Source: Oscillospiraceae bacterium (GTDB lineage Bacteria > Bacillota > Clostridia > Oscillospirales > Ruminococcaceae). From it: a stretch of 7,831 nt of DNA. The position numbers were made by a program, and so were the translations under genes. Position 1 is the stretch's first letter; every line of letters starts with the position of its first letter. The notes beneath the pieces are model-generated. The model worked only from the letters and a program-made list of their open reading frames with translations. It made no database searches and was not told the DNA's origin. The DNA is taken from assembly GCA_017394565.1 (NCBI GenBank), contig JAFPXW010000046.1, positions 1-7,831 of the forward strand, written 5' to 3'. Positions 1 to 5,930 of this stretch are shown here, piece by piece.

Positions 1-600
1 ATCGGAGCGATCCGATGCGTTTTTCTGTACTTCTCCGCCGACAAACATATGCTCAATGAAAATCTTTAACCCGATGCCAACAAGGATCAGTCCGCCGACA
101 AGCTGTGCGCGGTCGCCGAGTTTTTCGCCGACACGTTTTCCGGATACGATGCCGACAAGCGAAAATGCAAATGTCGTGCAGCAGATCAGCAGCGCAGAGA
201 TCGCGATATTCACATCCGGAAGCGCCGCAAAGCTGACGCCGACCGCAAGTGCATCAATGCTGGTCGCAATGCCCTGCGTGAACAGAAGCTTCGGTGTGAG
301 CGCGTATTCGCCAGAGTCGGAATCGTCACGTTTCAGCGAATCATAGATCATTTTTCCGCCAATATATCCCAGCAGGATCAGCGCGATCCAGTGGTCGAAT
401 GTACGGATGTAGCTTTCAAACGCCTTTCCGAGAAAAAAGCCGATGGTCGGCATGATTCCCTGAAAGACGCCAAAACAGACTGCATCTGCAAGCATCTGGG
501 ATCTTTTCAGGTTGACACAACTCAGGCCGTTTGTGATGGATACGGCAAACGCATCCATCGACAGCCCGATTCCGATGAGCAGGATTTCGAGTAAGGTCAT
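1..600 (-). CDS. mntP: MntP-family manganese efflux pump (3' end outside window)
   Basis: Putative Mn2+ exporter of the MntP (DUF204) family in the cytoplasmic membrane. The 200 codons visible from the ATG at 600-598 are open to the window edge. The two family signature motifs are both present: GLSMDAFAVS (Asp16) in the first membrane segment and ATSIDALAVG (Asp116) in the fourth. These correspond to the paired essential Asp residues of E. coli MntP. About six hydrophobic segments can be seen (near residues 3-22, 38-58, 70-86, 106-126, 131-152 and 166-186). The family is usually about 185-200 residues and the last codons are polar (VQKNASDRSD), so probably only a few residues are missing. A GGAGG site lies about 4 nt before the ATG, within the 13-nt gap after tgt, so the gene is probably cotranscribed with tgt. 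No separate promoter or manganese riboswitch fits in that gap. Family assignment is firm; manganese as substrate is from family knowledge. Confidence 0.92.
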   Translation of the reverse strand, partial: MTLLEILLIGIGLSMDAFAVSITNGLSCVNLKRSQMLADAVCFGVFQGIMPTIGFFLGKAFESYIRTFDHWIALILLGYIGGKMIYDSLKRDDSDSGEYALTPKLLFTQGIATSIDALAVGVSFAALPDVNIAISALLICCTTFAFSLVGIVSGKRVGEKLGDRAQLVGGLILVGIGLKIFIEHMFVGGEVQKNASDRSD

Positions 601-613
601 GGTGCCTCCATAA

Positions 614-1753
614 TTAGTCTTCAGGTGCCTTCTGCGAGAGGAGCGTCGAGTATTTTGCACGAAAATCGGCAAACGTGCCATTGTCCAGTGCTTCACGGAT
701 GCGCTCGGCGAGGGTATTGTAGAAATACAGATTGTGGATGACGGTCAGTCTGCCCGCAAGCATTTCATTCGCCTTGAACAAGTGACGGACGTAGGCACGC
801 GAGAAATTGCGGCACGCCGGACAAGTGCATTCTTCGTCCATCGGGCGCGGATCCGTCTCATACGTCTTGTTCTTCATGTGGCGCATACCGCTCCATGTGA
901 AAATCGTGCCGTGACGCGCATTTCTCGTCGGCATGACACAGTCGAACATATCAATGCCGCGTGCGACAGCCTCGATGATATTGGAAGGCGTCCCGACGCC
1001 CATGAGGTAGCGCGGCTTGTGAACCGGCATGAACGGCACAACGCAATCGAGGATGCGATACATATCCTCCGTCGGTTCGCCGACTGCCAGTCCGCCGACT
1101 GCATAACCATCAAGGTCGAGTTCCGCGATCTGCTGCATATGCTCCACGCGCAGCTTCTCGAACGTGCAGCCCTGGTTGATGCCGAACAGCATCTGCTTCG
1201 GGTTGATGGTGTCAGGCTCGGCAGCAAGCCGCTCCATTTCGTTCTTGCAGCGGATCAGCCAGCGTGTTGTACGCTCGCAGGAGCGTGCAGAATAGTCGTA
1301 GGGTGCCGGATTTTCGACACACTCATCGAATGCCATTGCGATCGTGGATGCAAGGTGCGACTGGATGCGGATGCTTTCCTCCGGGCCCATGAAGATCCGC
1401 TTGCCGTCGAGGTGAGACTGGAAGTAAACGCCTTCCTCTTTAATTTTACGCAGCTTGGCAAGAGAAAATACCTGAAATCCACCGCTGTCCGTAAGGATCG
1501 GGCGGTGCCAGTTCATGAATTTGTGCAGGCCGCCCATTTTGTGGATGACATCATCGCCCGGACGCAGGTGGAGGTGGTAAGTATTGCAAAGCTCGACCTG
1601 ACATTTGAGATCGGCAAGTTCCGGCGAGCTGATGCCGCCTTTGATCGCGGCGGACGTACCGACGTTCATGAAGCACGGCGTCTGGAACGTGCCGTGGACA
1701 GTTTCGACCTGGCCGCGGCGTGCGAGGCCTTCGGTTTTCAGTAAGGTATACAT
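614..1753 (-). CDS. tgt: tRNA-guanine(34) transglycosylase (queuine tRNA-ribosyltransferase)
   Basis: Cytoplasmic enzyme that replaces guanine 34 in GUN-anticodon tRNAs (Asp, Asn, His, Tyr) with a queuosine precursor, normally preQ1 in bacteria. It has 379 residues, a normal length for the family. All key residues are visible: Asp89 in DSGGFQ, the base-recognition residues Asp143 and Cys145 in FDEC, Gln194, the GGLAVG loop (220-225), the nucleophile Asp271 in FDCVMPTRNAR, and the zinc ligands Cys309, Cys311, Cys314 and His340. The Cys145 plus Val224 combination matches bacterial preQ1-using enzymes rather than eukaryotic queuine-type ones (inference). One small oddity is QGC at 194-196 where QGG is usual. 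The start is the ATG at 1753-1751, because AGGAG lies 8 nt before it; an in-frame TTG at 1759 would leave only about 2 nt to that site. The gene ends in TAA, 13 nt before mntP. No other queuosine genes are in the window. Confidence 0.97.
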   Translation of the reverse strand: MYTLLKTEGLARRGQVETVHGTFQTPCFMNVGTSAAIKGGISSPELADLKCQVELCNTYHLHLRPGDDVIHKMGGLHKFMNWHRPILTDSGGFQVFSLAKLRKIKEEGVYFQSHLDGKRIFMGPEESIRIQSHLASTIAMAFDECVENPAPYDYSARSCERTTRWLIRCKNEMERLAAEPDTINPKQMLFGINQGCTFEKLRVEHMQQIAELDLDGYAVGGLAVGEPTEDMYRILDCVVPFMPVHKPRYLMGVGTPSNIIEAVARGIDMFDCVMPTRNARHGTIFTWSGMRHMKNKTYETDPRPMDEECTCPACRNFSRAYVRHLFKANEMLAGRLTVIHNLYFYNTLAERIREALDNGTFADFRAKYSTLLSQKAPED

Positions 1754-1761
1754 AAACAAAA

Positions 1762-1766
1762 CTCCT
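1762..1766 (-). promoter_or_regulatory. Ribosome binding site of tgt
   Basis: Minus-strand AGGAG lies 8 nt before the ATG at 1753. It decides the start codon against the in-frame TTG two codons upstream, which lies too close to the site. Confidence 0.8.
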
Positions 1767-1803
1767 GCTCTTGTGATTTTTCAGAATATAGTCGTACTTT
1801 TTT

Positions 1804-1832
1804 ATTATACCATAATTAACGCCAAAAGTAAA
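1804..1832 (-). promoter_or_regulatory. Sigma-A type promoter for tgt-mntP
   Basis: On the minus strand a perfect TATAAT (1804-1809) is preceded after 17 nt by TTTACT (1827-1832), which matches 4 of 6 consensus -35 bases. It lies between the GH9 gene terminator and the tgt ribosome site and gives a leader of about 45 nt. The spacing and position make it the likely promoter for the two-gene tgt-mntP unit. Confidence 0.75.
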
Positions 1833-1855
1833 GGCTATTTTTGAAAAATGCAGAG

Positions 1856-1889
1856 AAAAAGCCCCTCTCCGCGCGGGAAAGGGGCTTTT
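1856..1889 (-). terminator. Rho-independent terminator of the GH9 gene
   Basis: On the minus strand, AAAAGCCCCTTTCC pairs with GGAGAGGGGCTTTT around a CGCGC loop. This gives a 14-bp stem with one G-U pair, followed by a run of T. The stem begins 3 nt after the GH9 stop codon. It separates the cellulase from the tgt promoter immediately downstream. The arms are symmetrical enough that the plus strand would also form a hairpin, but no plus-strand gene is there to use it. Confidence 0.88.
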
Positions 1890-1892
1890 AGG

Positions 1893-3974
1893 TTATCTTA
1901 CCGGAAAGCTGCTTTCATTGATGACTTCAACGATGAGCTTCAGGATGTTCAGAGAGTCGGTTGCATCGAGGGTGTTGGTGGCATCCACGTCTGCATTCGC
2001 CTTTGCGGAACCATCCAGATTACCGGAACCCAGCAGGTACTTGTTCAGGCGGATGACATCAATGATGTCTACCTTGCCATCGAGGTTTACGTCGCCGTAC
2101 TTGATCACCTGTGCATTGTTCTCAGAGGTCGGCTGCGTGGTGGGCTGAGTTGCCTCAGTGGTCGGCTGTGTGGTCGGTGCTTCAGTCGGATCGACAGAAC
2201 CGGACTTCAGCGTCTTGACTGCGCTGACAACCGTGCAATCCTGCGGCCACCAAACGTGGATGTCGATGAAGCTCAGGTTGTCGGTGTTGTCATAGGTCAG
2301 AGTGAATGTACCACCGTTGACGGTTGCGCTCCAGTCTTCCGGTGTCCAGCCGCCGGGCGGATTGAATACGCCGTTTGCTTCGGTGCCAGCGGTTTCCGTC
2401 TTGAAAGTGACAGTTACCTTGCTTGCGTTGGTCAGATCCACAGACCAGAAGGTGTTGCCCTCGTCGCCGGTCTTCTCAGTAACAGTAGCGTCGGTATCAG
2501 AAACAGATACAGGCGGATTGGTGGTGGGCTGAGTTGCCTGAGTCGTCGGCTGCTGATCCTCGCTGGAAGGCTGTGTCGGCTGCGGTGCCTCAGTGGTCGG
2601 CTCCGGAGTTGTCGGATTGGGCTTGACACTGCCGACACCATCAATGGAGGTAACGGTGCTGCCGGTCTTATACTTGCCATAGAGTGCTGCTGCTGCGCAA
2701 ACCAGGTTTGCCTGATAGTCGATCGCAACCTCATTGGTCTCATACTCATCGCGCTTATCTGCATAGTAGCCGGATGCGTTCGGGCCGCCGACCAGTGCGC
2801 CTACGAGGTTATACTTGTTCGGGGATGCATCGTGGCAGTCGGAAACGCCGGATGCTGCTCTGTGGTGGCAGTACTTCGGGGACTTGTCATTCCAGCCAAC
2901 AACGTAGTTCTGACCGCCGTTTGCGCCGAGGATGATGTCCATCTGGCCCTTGGCCCATGTGGAATAATCCGCATTGGAGTGCTTGGAAGCGACGAGGGAA
3001 ACGAACTGCATACCGCAGTTGTAACGTGCGCTGCCCCAGCCATCCATGCACAGATAGCCGCTGCCGTTGCACTTGCCGCCGAGGTAGCCATTGACCTTTG
3101 TCCAGTCATTGGTCACCTCTGCGATAACGCAGGCTGCACCGAGGTCAACGTTGCCCCATGCGTGTGCCCAGCCGAGATACTGTGTATTCTTGGACTTCGC
3201 ATCGTTCAGGTACTTGTCCTCCTTGGTTGCAACATAGAGCCATGCTGCTGCCCATGCCTGATCGTCTGCGCAGTTTTCAGAATCATAGAATCCGCCGGTT
3301 CCGTCCTTTGCGCACTGATTGTCGCGGCAGGAGAAGGTATAGAGTGCCTTAGCGTAATCGAGGGATTCCTTATCACCGAAGTTGATGTAGTCCAGTGCGA
3401 GTGCTGCTGCATATTCAGCTGCAATATCGCTGGCGCCGGAGGTAACCCAGTACATCTTGCCGCGGTCGCCCTGTGCTTCCGGAGCGCCCCAGTAAGAATG
3501 GTCAGGACCGCCCTCACCCTTCTGATACAGGAAACGGGAAACATTGCCGCCGCTCATTTCAGTGCTCTTCTTGAAGAAATCCGTAAAGTGCTTGGTGATC
3601 GTCTTGAAGTGATCGGTCAGACCGAGGGATGCATACACATCCTTGTACTCATAGTAAGACCAGTTGATCGTCGAGCAGGCATAGCCCTGCGGCAGACCGA
3701 ACATCACATGGTCGCCTGCGTCATGATAACCGCCGACTACGTCGTCGCTCATATGGCAGTTGCCGCGCCAGTTCATTGCGCCGGAGCTGGTGTCGCCGCA
3801 CATATTGGCATCGTAGAAGTACAGGCTGTACTGGAGCAGCTTCGCGTAGTTGTCGTTATCCGCAGCCTTTACGGTGTCCTGCTTGGCAAAACCCAGATTT
3901 GTTCCGGAAAAGAGCAGTGCAGCGCTCAGAACACCGGATACGATGCGCTTTGCCAGTTTGCTTTCGTGTTTCAT
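1893..3974 (-). CDS. Cellulosomal GH9 endoglucanase (GH9 - CBM-like module - dockerin)
   Basis: Secreted, cellulosome-attached glycoside hydrolase of 693 residues, expected to cleave beta-1,4-glucan by inversion. The signal peptide is residues 1 to about 30 or 37 (basic LAKR, hydrophobic VSGVLSAALLF, cleavage near GFA or VKA). The GH9 domain is about 40-436: the catalytic Asp pair is Asp85 and Asp88 in GGYHDAGDHV, the HHR motif is 370-372, and the general acid is Glu415 in YETNEVAIDY. A P/T/Q/E linker (454-488) leads to a beta-rich module (489-590) with the Trp-Trp pair 575-576. A second linker (595-620) precedes the dockerin (626-690). Calcium loops are Asp628/Asn630/Asp632/Asp636/Asp639 and Asp662/Asp664/Thr666/Asp670/Asp673. 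No Ig-like or CBM3c domain is seen next to the catalytic domain. The catalytic domain has more than ten Cys. The ATG start is supported by AGGAGG 9 nt upstream. The gene is monocistronic, with its own promoter and terminator. Exact substrate specificity cannot be read from the sequence. Confidence 0.95.
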   Translation of the reverse strand: MKHESKLAKRIVSGVLSAALLFSGTNLGFAKQDTVKAADNDNYAKLLQYSLYFYDANMCGDTSSGAMNWRGNCHMSDDVVGGYHDAGDHVMFGLPQGYACSTINWSYYEYKDVYASLGLTDHFKTITKHFTDFFKKSTEMSGGNVSRFLYQKGEGGPDHSYWGAPEAQGDRGKMYWVTSGASDIAAEYAAALALDYINFGDKESLDYAKALYTFSCRDNQCAKDGTGGFYDSENCADDQAWAAAWLYVATKEDKYLNDAKSKNTQYLGWAHAWGNVDLGAACVIAEVTNDWTKVNGYLGGKCNGSGYLCMDGWGSARYNCGMQFVSLVASKHSNADYSTWAKGQMDIILGANGGQNYVVGWNDKSPKYCHHRAASGVSDCHDASPNKYNLVGALVGGPNASGYYADKRDEYETNEVAIDYQANLVCAAAALYGKYKTGSTVTSIDGVGSVKPNPTTPEPTTEAPQPTQPSSEDQQPTTQATQPTTNPPVSVSDTDATVTEKTGDEGNTFWSVDLTNASKVTVTFKTETAGTEANGVFNPPGGWTPEDWSATVNGGTFTLTYDNTDNLSFIDIHVWWPQDCTVVSAVKTLKSGSVDPTEAPTTQPTTEATQPTTQPTSENNAQVIKYGDVNLDGKVDIIDVIRLNKYLLGSGNLDGSAKANADVDATNTLDATDSLNILKLIVEVINESSFPVR
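1905..2099 (-). other. Dockerin module of the GH9 protein
   Basis: This encodes residues 626-690, with two EF-hand-like calcium loops followed by helices. Loop 1 begins GDVNLDGKVDIID and loop 2 ADVDATNTLDATD. The residues at positions 10-11, which usually set cohesin recognition, are Ile-Ile in loop 1 and Ala-Thr in loop 2, so the two halves are not symmetrical. It should anchor the enzyme to a cohesin on a scaffoldin, which is not in this window. Confidence 0.9.
2115..2192 (-). repeat. C-terminal P/T-rich linker, low-complexity repeat
   Basis: This encodes residues 595-620 of the GH9 protein, made of repeated PTT, QPT and TEA units. It is a flexible spacer between the CBM-like module and the dockerin. 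Part of it (2137-2168) is nearly identical in DNA to part of the other linker (2521-2552). Confidence 0.8.
2205..2510 (-). other. CBM-like beta module inside the GH9 protein
   Basis: This encodes residues 489-590 of the GH9 protein, between two P/T-rich linkers. It is rich in alternating hydrophobic, Thr and Val residues (KVTVTF, GTFTLTY), as expected for a beta-sandwich. It carries aromatic residues Trp510, Trp543, Trp548 and the adjacent pair Trp575-Trp576. Its position and Trp content suggest a carbohydrate-binding module. Known ruminococcal GH9 proteins carry CBM79 modules that also use an adjacent Trp pair, so this may be CBM79-like. That is a suggestion from memory, not a demonstrated match. 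Confidence 0.6.
2511..2615 (-). repeat. N-terminal P/T/Q-rich linker, low-complexity repeat
   Basis: This encodes residues 454-488 of the GH9 protein, between the catalytic domain and the CBM-like module. It has repeated PTT, TEA and QPT units typical of ruminococcal cellulosomal linkers. Confidence 0.8.
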
Positions 3975-3983
3975 GAAACACTT

Positions 3984-3989
3984 CCTCCT
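3984..3989 (-). promoter_or_regulatory. Ribosome binding site of the GH9 gene
   Basis: A full AGGAGG on the minus strand lies 9 nt before the ATG at 3974, in an AT-rich context. This strong site fixes the start of the signal peptide. Confidence 0.85.
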
Positions 3990-4010
3990 TAAAAATATGT
4001 AATTGTCGGA

Positions 4011-4062
4011 CGATCCGGAATGTGCAGCAGACCGGACCGGATTCCCCTATACAAGCGATCCG
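4011..4062 (-). repeat. Short repeats and inverted repeats in the GH9 leader
   Basis: Within the untranslated leader the heptamer CGGATCG (minus strand) occurs twice, at 4011-4017 and 4056-4062. ATCCGG (4013-4018) can pair with CCGGAT (4037-4042), so a hairpin is possible ahead of the ribosome site. No known riboswitch core was recognised. The role is unknown. Confidence 0.4.
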
Positions 4063-4103
4063 TCTTACGCAGATGACAAATCACCAGTATTCGATGTGTT
4101 TGC

Positions 4104-4140
4104 ATATGTGTCGTGAAAATTTCACGAAACGTTCACATAT
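4104..4140 (-). promoter_or_regulatory. Nested palindrome at the GH9 transcription start, candidate operator
   Basis: The inner element at 4111-4127 is TCGTGAAA, one central base, then TTTCACGA: two perfect 8-bp arms. An outer pair ATATGTG (4104-4110) and CACATAT (4134-4140) is also perfectly complementary, with 6 unpaired bases on one side. The element begins a few bases after the -10 box, at the predicted +1. It could be a repressor operator or a 5'-end RNA stem-loop. The overlapping GAAACGTTCACA also resembles a half-degenerate LacI/CcpA-type site. The cognate regulator is unknown. Confidence 0.6.
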
Positions 4141-4147
4141 CAAATAA

Positions 4148-4176
4148 ATTATATCACATTTCGCATCATAAAGCAA
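4148..4176 (-). promoter_or_regulatory. Sigma-A type promoter of the GH9 gene
   Basis: Minus-strand TATAAT (4148-4153) lies 17 nt after TTGCTT (4171-4176). Transcription would start near 4141, giving a leader of about 165 nt before the GH9 ATG. The intergenic region is AT-rich here, unlike the surrounding genes. Confidence 0.7.
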
Positions 4177-4253
4177 CAAAATTTTGATCATAATCAGCAA
4201 ATTTAGCTAAACTGACAAATTCAAGAGAAGATTGAGTTTTCCAACTGTGCAGA

Positions 4254-5930
4254 TTAGCCTTTCTGTGCAGCTTTTGCACTTGACTCATAGATGCGCGTGC
4301 GGTACATTCTGGCTTCATATGGTGCAAATTCAGGGGAACGCCCTGTTCTGCCATCGTAGTTGCATAGCACAAGCTGCAAATGCTTTTTGCGATACTCCGG
4401 CGGCAGGGTGACCTCCTGCGGACGGGACGAAAAGGAACATATCACGAGGTAGGCGGTGTTCCCGTAGCATCGCTCATACATGAAGATGCGGGGATGCAGA
4501 GGGCAGAATTCGCGATACGAGCCAAATAACAACGCACGGCTGCGCTTTCTCAAGGCAAGGCACTTTTTGTAGAAATTCAGGATGCTGTCCGGTTCGGCAG
4601 TTTCGCGTTCCGCATTGACGCGCTTATAGTTCGGATTGACCGTGAACCACGGGCGATGTGCCGAAAATCCGGCATACTTCCCTGCTGTCCACTGCATGGG
4701 AGTCCGCGCGGAATCACGGCTCGAATCGTGAACGCGCTTCAGGCGCTTCGACGGCGGTTCAAATGTGAACAGGCGCTCGTAATTCGTGCGGCTCGTCAGG
4801 TCCATGTACTGATCGATCGAATTGAGGCGGATGTTCGTCATGCCAAGCTCCTGCCCCTGATAAATGAACGGCGTACCCTGCAAAAAGAGGTAGCTCATTG
4901 CCAGCATCGTACCGCTTTCGCGCCAGAATCGCTCCGATCCGTAACGCGAGATCACGCGCGGATGGTCGTGGTTTTCGAGGTACAGCACGTTCCAGGAGCG
5001 TCCGGCGAGTGTGTTCTGCCAGCGCGAAATTGCCGATTTGAAGCGGATCAGACTGAACGGCAGATGGACATATTCCGTCATGAAGCAGTCCGCCAGCATA
5101 TGGTCGAACGAGATCATCATGTCCAGCGATTTTGTGTCGCCTGTGAGGTAGGAGAGCGCAGAACGGACGGTCGTCATCGGGCCTTCGCCGATCTGGACAG
5201 CTCCGTATTCGTTTGCAACCTCGCGGAATTCCGCCATGTATTCATGGATGTGCGGCCCGTCCTTGTAGTGCATGATCCCGTTGGCAAGCGGGACGAACGG
5301 CAGTCCGTCCGGGAGTCCCTCGCGCTTGGAAATGAAATTGATGACATCCTCGCGGAAGCCGTCCACGCCCATATCCAGCCAGAAACGCATGATGTTTTTG
5401 ACTTCTTCGCGGACTTTCGGGTTATCCATGTTCAGGTCGGGCTGCTTTTTGGTGAACAGATGCAGGTAGCACTGTCCGCGCATCGGTTCGTATTCCCACG
5501 CCTTGCCCTCAAATAAGGAATCCCAGTTGTTCGGTTCATCGCGCCAGATATAGTAGTCGCTGTAGGGATTATCGCGCGATTTCCGGCTTTCCTGAAACCA
5601 GCGGTGTTCGTCCGACGTGTGATTCACCACGAGATCCATCAGGACCTTCAGGCCAAGCCGGTGCGCCTTGTCCAGCACGCGGCGGAACTGCGCCAGATCA
5701 CCGAAATCCGGGTGAATGTCGCAGTAATCCGCAATATCGTAGCCATAATCCGCATTCGGCGACGGGTAGACCGGCGAGAACCAGATGCCGTCAACGCCGA
5801 GGGCTTTGACATAGTCCAGCTTCTCGTAAACGCCGTAAAGGTCGCCGATGCCGTCACCGTTGCCGTCCGCAAAGGAGCGCACCCAGATCTGATAAAAGCT
5901 TAGTGTTTTGTACCATTCAGCTTGTTCCAT
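4254..5930 (-). CDS. GH13 oligo-1,6-glucosidase-like alpha-glucosidase
   Basis: Cytoplasmic exo-acting alpha-glucosidase of 558 residues with no signal peptide, a usual length for the oligo-1,6-glucosidase/dextran glucosidase group. A calcium-site motif DGNGDGIGD lies at 22-30. The GH13 conserved regions are in order: DLVVNH (99-104), QPDLN (163-167), GFREDV with nucleophile Asp195, IGEG with acid Glu249, and ENHD with the stabilising Asp322. SARTPMQW (407-414) is typical of this group. Val196 right after the nucleophile matches the residue linked to alpha-1,6 preference in Bacillus oligo-1,6-glucosidase (Thr in alpha-1,4 enzymes), so isomalto-oligosaccharides are a likely substrate (inference). 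Glu194 before the nucleophile replaces the commoner Met. The ATG lies inside the glycosyltransferase gene with a 31-nt overlap, preceded by GGAGG about 4 nt away, which suggests translational coupling. No clear terminator follows the TAA. Trehalose-6-phosphate hydrolase and other members of the group are less likely alternatives. Confidence 0.9.
   Translation of the reverse strand: MEQAEWYKTLSFYQIWVRSFADGNGDGIGDLYGVYEKLDYVKALGVDGIWFSPVYPSPNADYGYDIADYCDIHPDFGDLAQFRRVLDKAHRLGLKVLMDLVVNHTSDEHRWFQESRKSRDNPYSDYYIWRDEPNNWDSLFEGKAWEYEPMRGQCYLHLFTKKQPDLNMDNPKVREEVKNIMRFWLDMGVDGFREDVINFISKREGLPDGLPFVPLANGIMHYKDGPHIHEYMAEFREVANEYGAVQIGEGPMTTVRSALSYLTGDTKSLDMMISFDHMLADCFMTEYVHLPFSLIRFKSAISRWQNTLAGRSWNVLYLENHDHPRVISRYGSERFWRESGTMLAMSYLFLQGTPFIYQGQELGMTNIRLNSIDQYMDLTSRTNYERLFTFEPPSKRLKRVHDSSRDSARTPMQWTAGKYAGFSAHRPWFTVNPNYKRVNAERETAEPDSILNFYKKCLALRKRSRALLFGSYREFCPLHPRIFMYERCYGNTAYLVICSFSSRPQEVTLPPEYRKKHLQLVLCNYDGRTGRSPEFAPYEARMYRTRIYESSAKAAQKG

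Noticed and set aside
734..1744. Plus-strand open frame of 336 codons opposite tgt
   Set aside because: The opposite strand encodes a complete Tgt with all catalytic and zinc residues. The plus frame has no recognisable domain or ribosome site.
1754..1759. TTG two codons upstream as the tgt start
   Set aside because: It leaves only about 2 nt to the AGGAG site, while the ATG at 1753 has an 8-nt spacing.
1848..3992. A very long plus-strand open frame (714 codons) opposite the GH9 gene
   Set aside because: It is an antisense shadow. The minus-strand frame has a signal peptide, GH9 catalytic motifs and a dockerin, while the plus frame gives Cys/Gly/Leu/Arg-rich composition with no domain.
4124..4137. 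CcpA catabolite-repression (cre) site
   Set aside because: Eleven of 14 positions fit, but the whole left TGW part mismatches; the stronger palindrome beside it explains the sequence better.
4177..4253. A terminator after the GH13 gene
   Set aside because: Only weak AT-rich hairpins such as TTTAGCTAAA are present, without a GC stem and T run, so no terminator is called.
4245..4270. CTGTGCAG direct repeat around the GH13 stop codon
   Set aside because: Only 8 nt, two copies, no further structure; likely chance.
4656..5516. Plus-strand open frame of 286 codons opposite the GH13 gene
   Set aside because: The minus frame carries all GH13 conserved regions; the plus frame looks like random Arg/Val/His-rich sequence.
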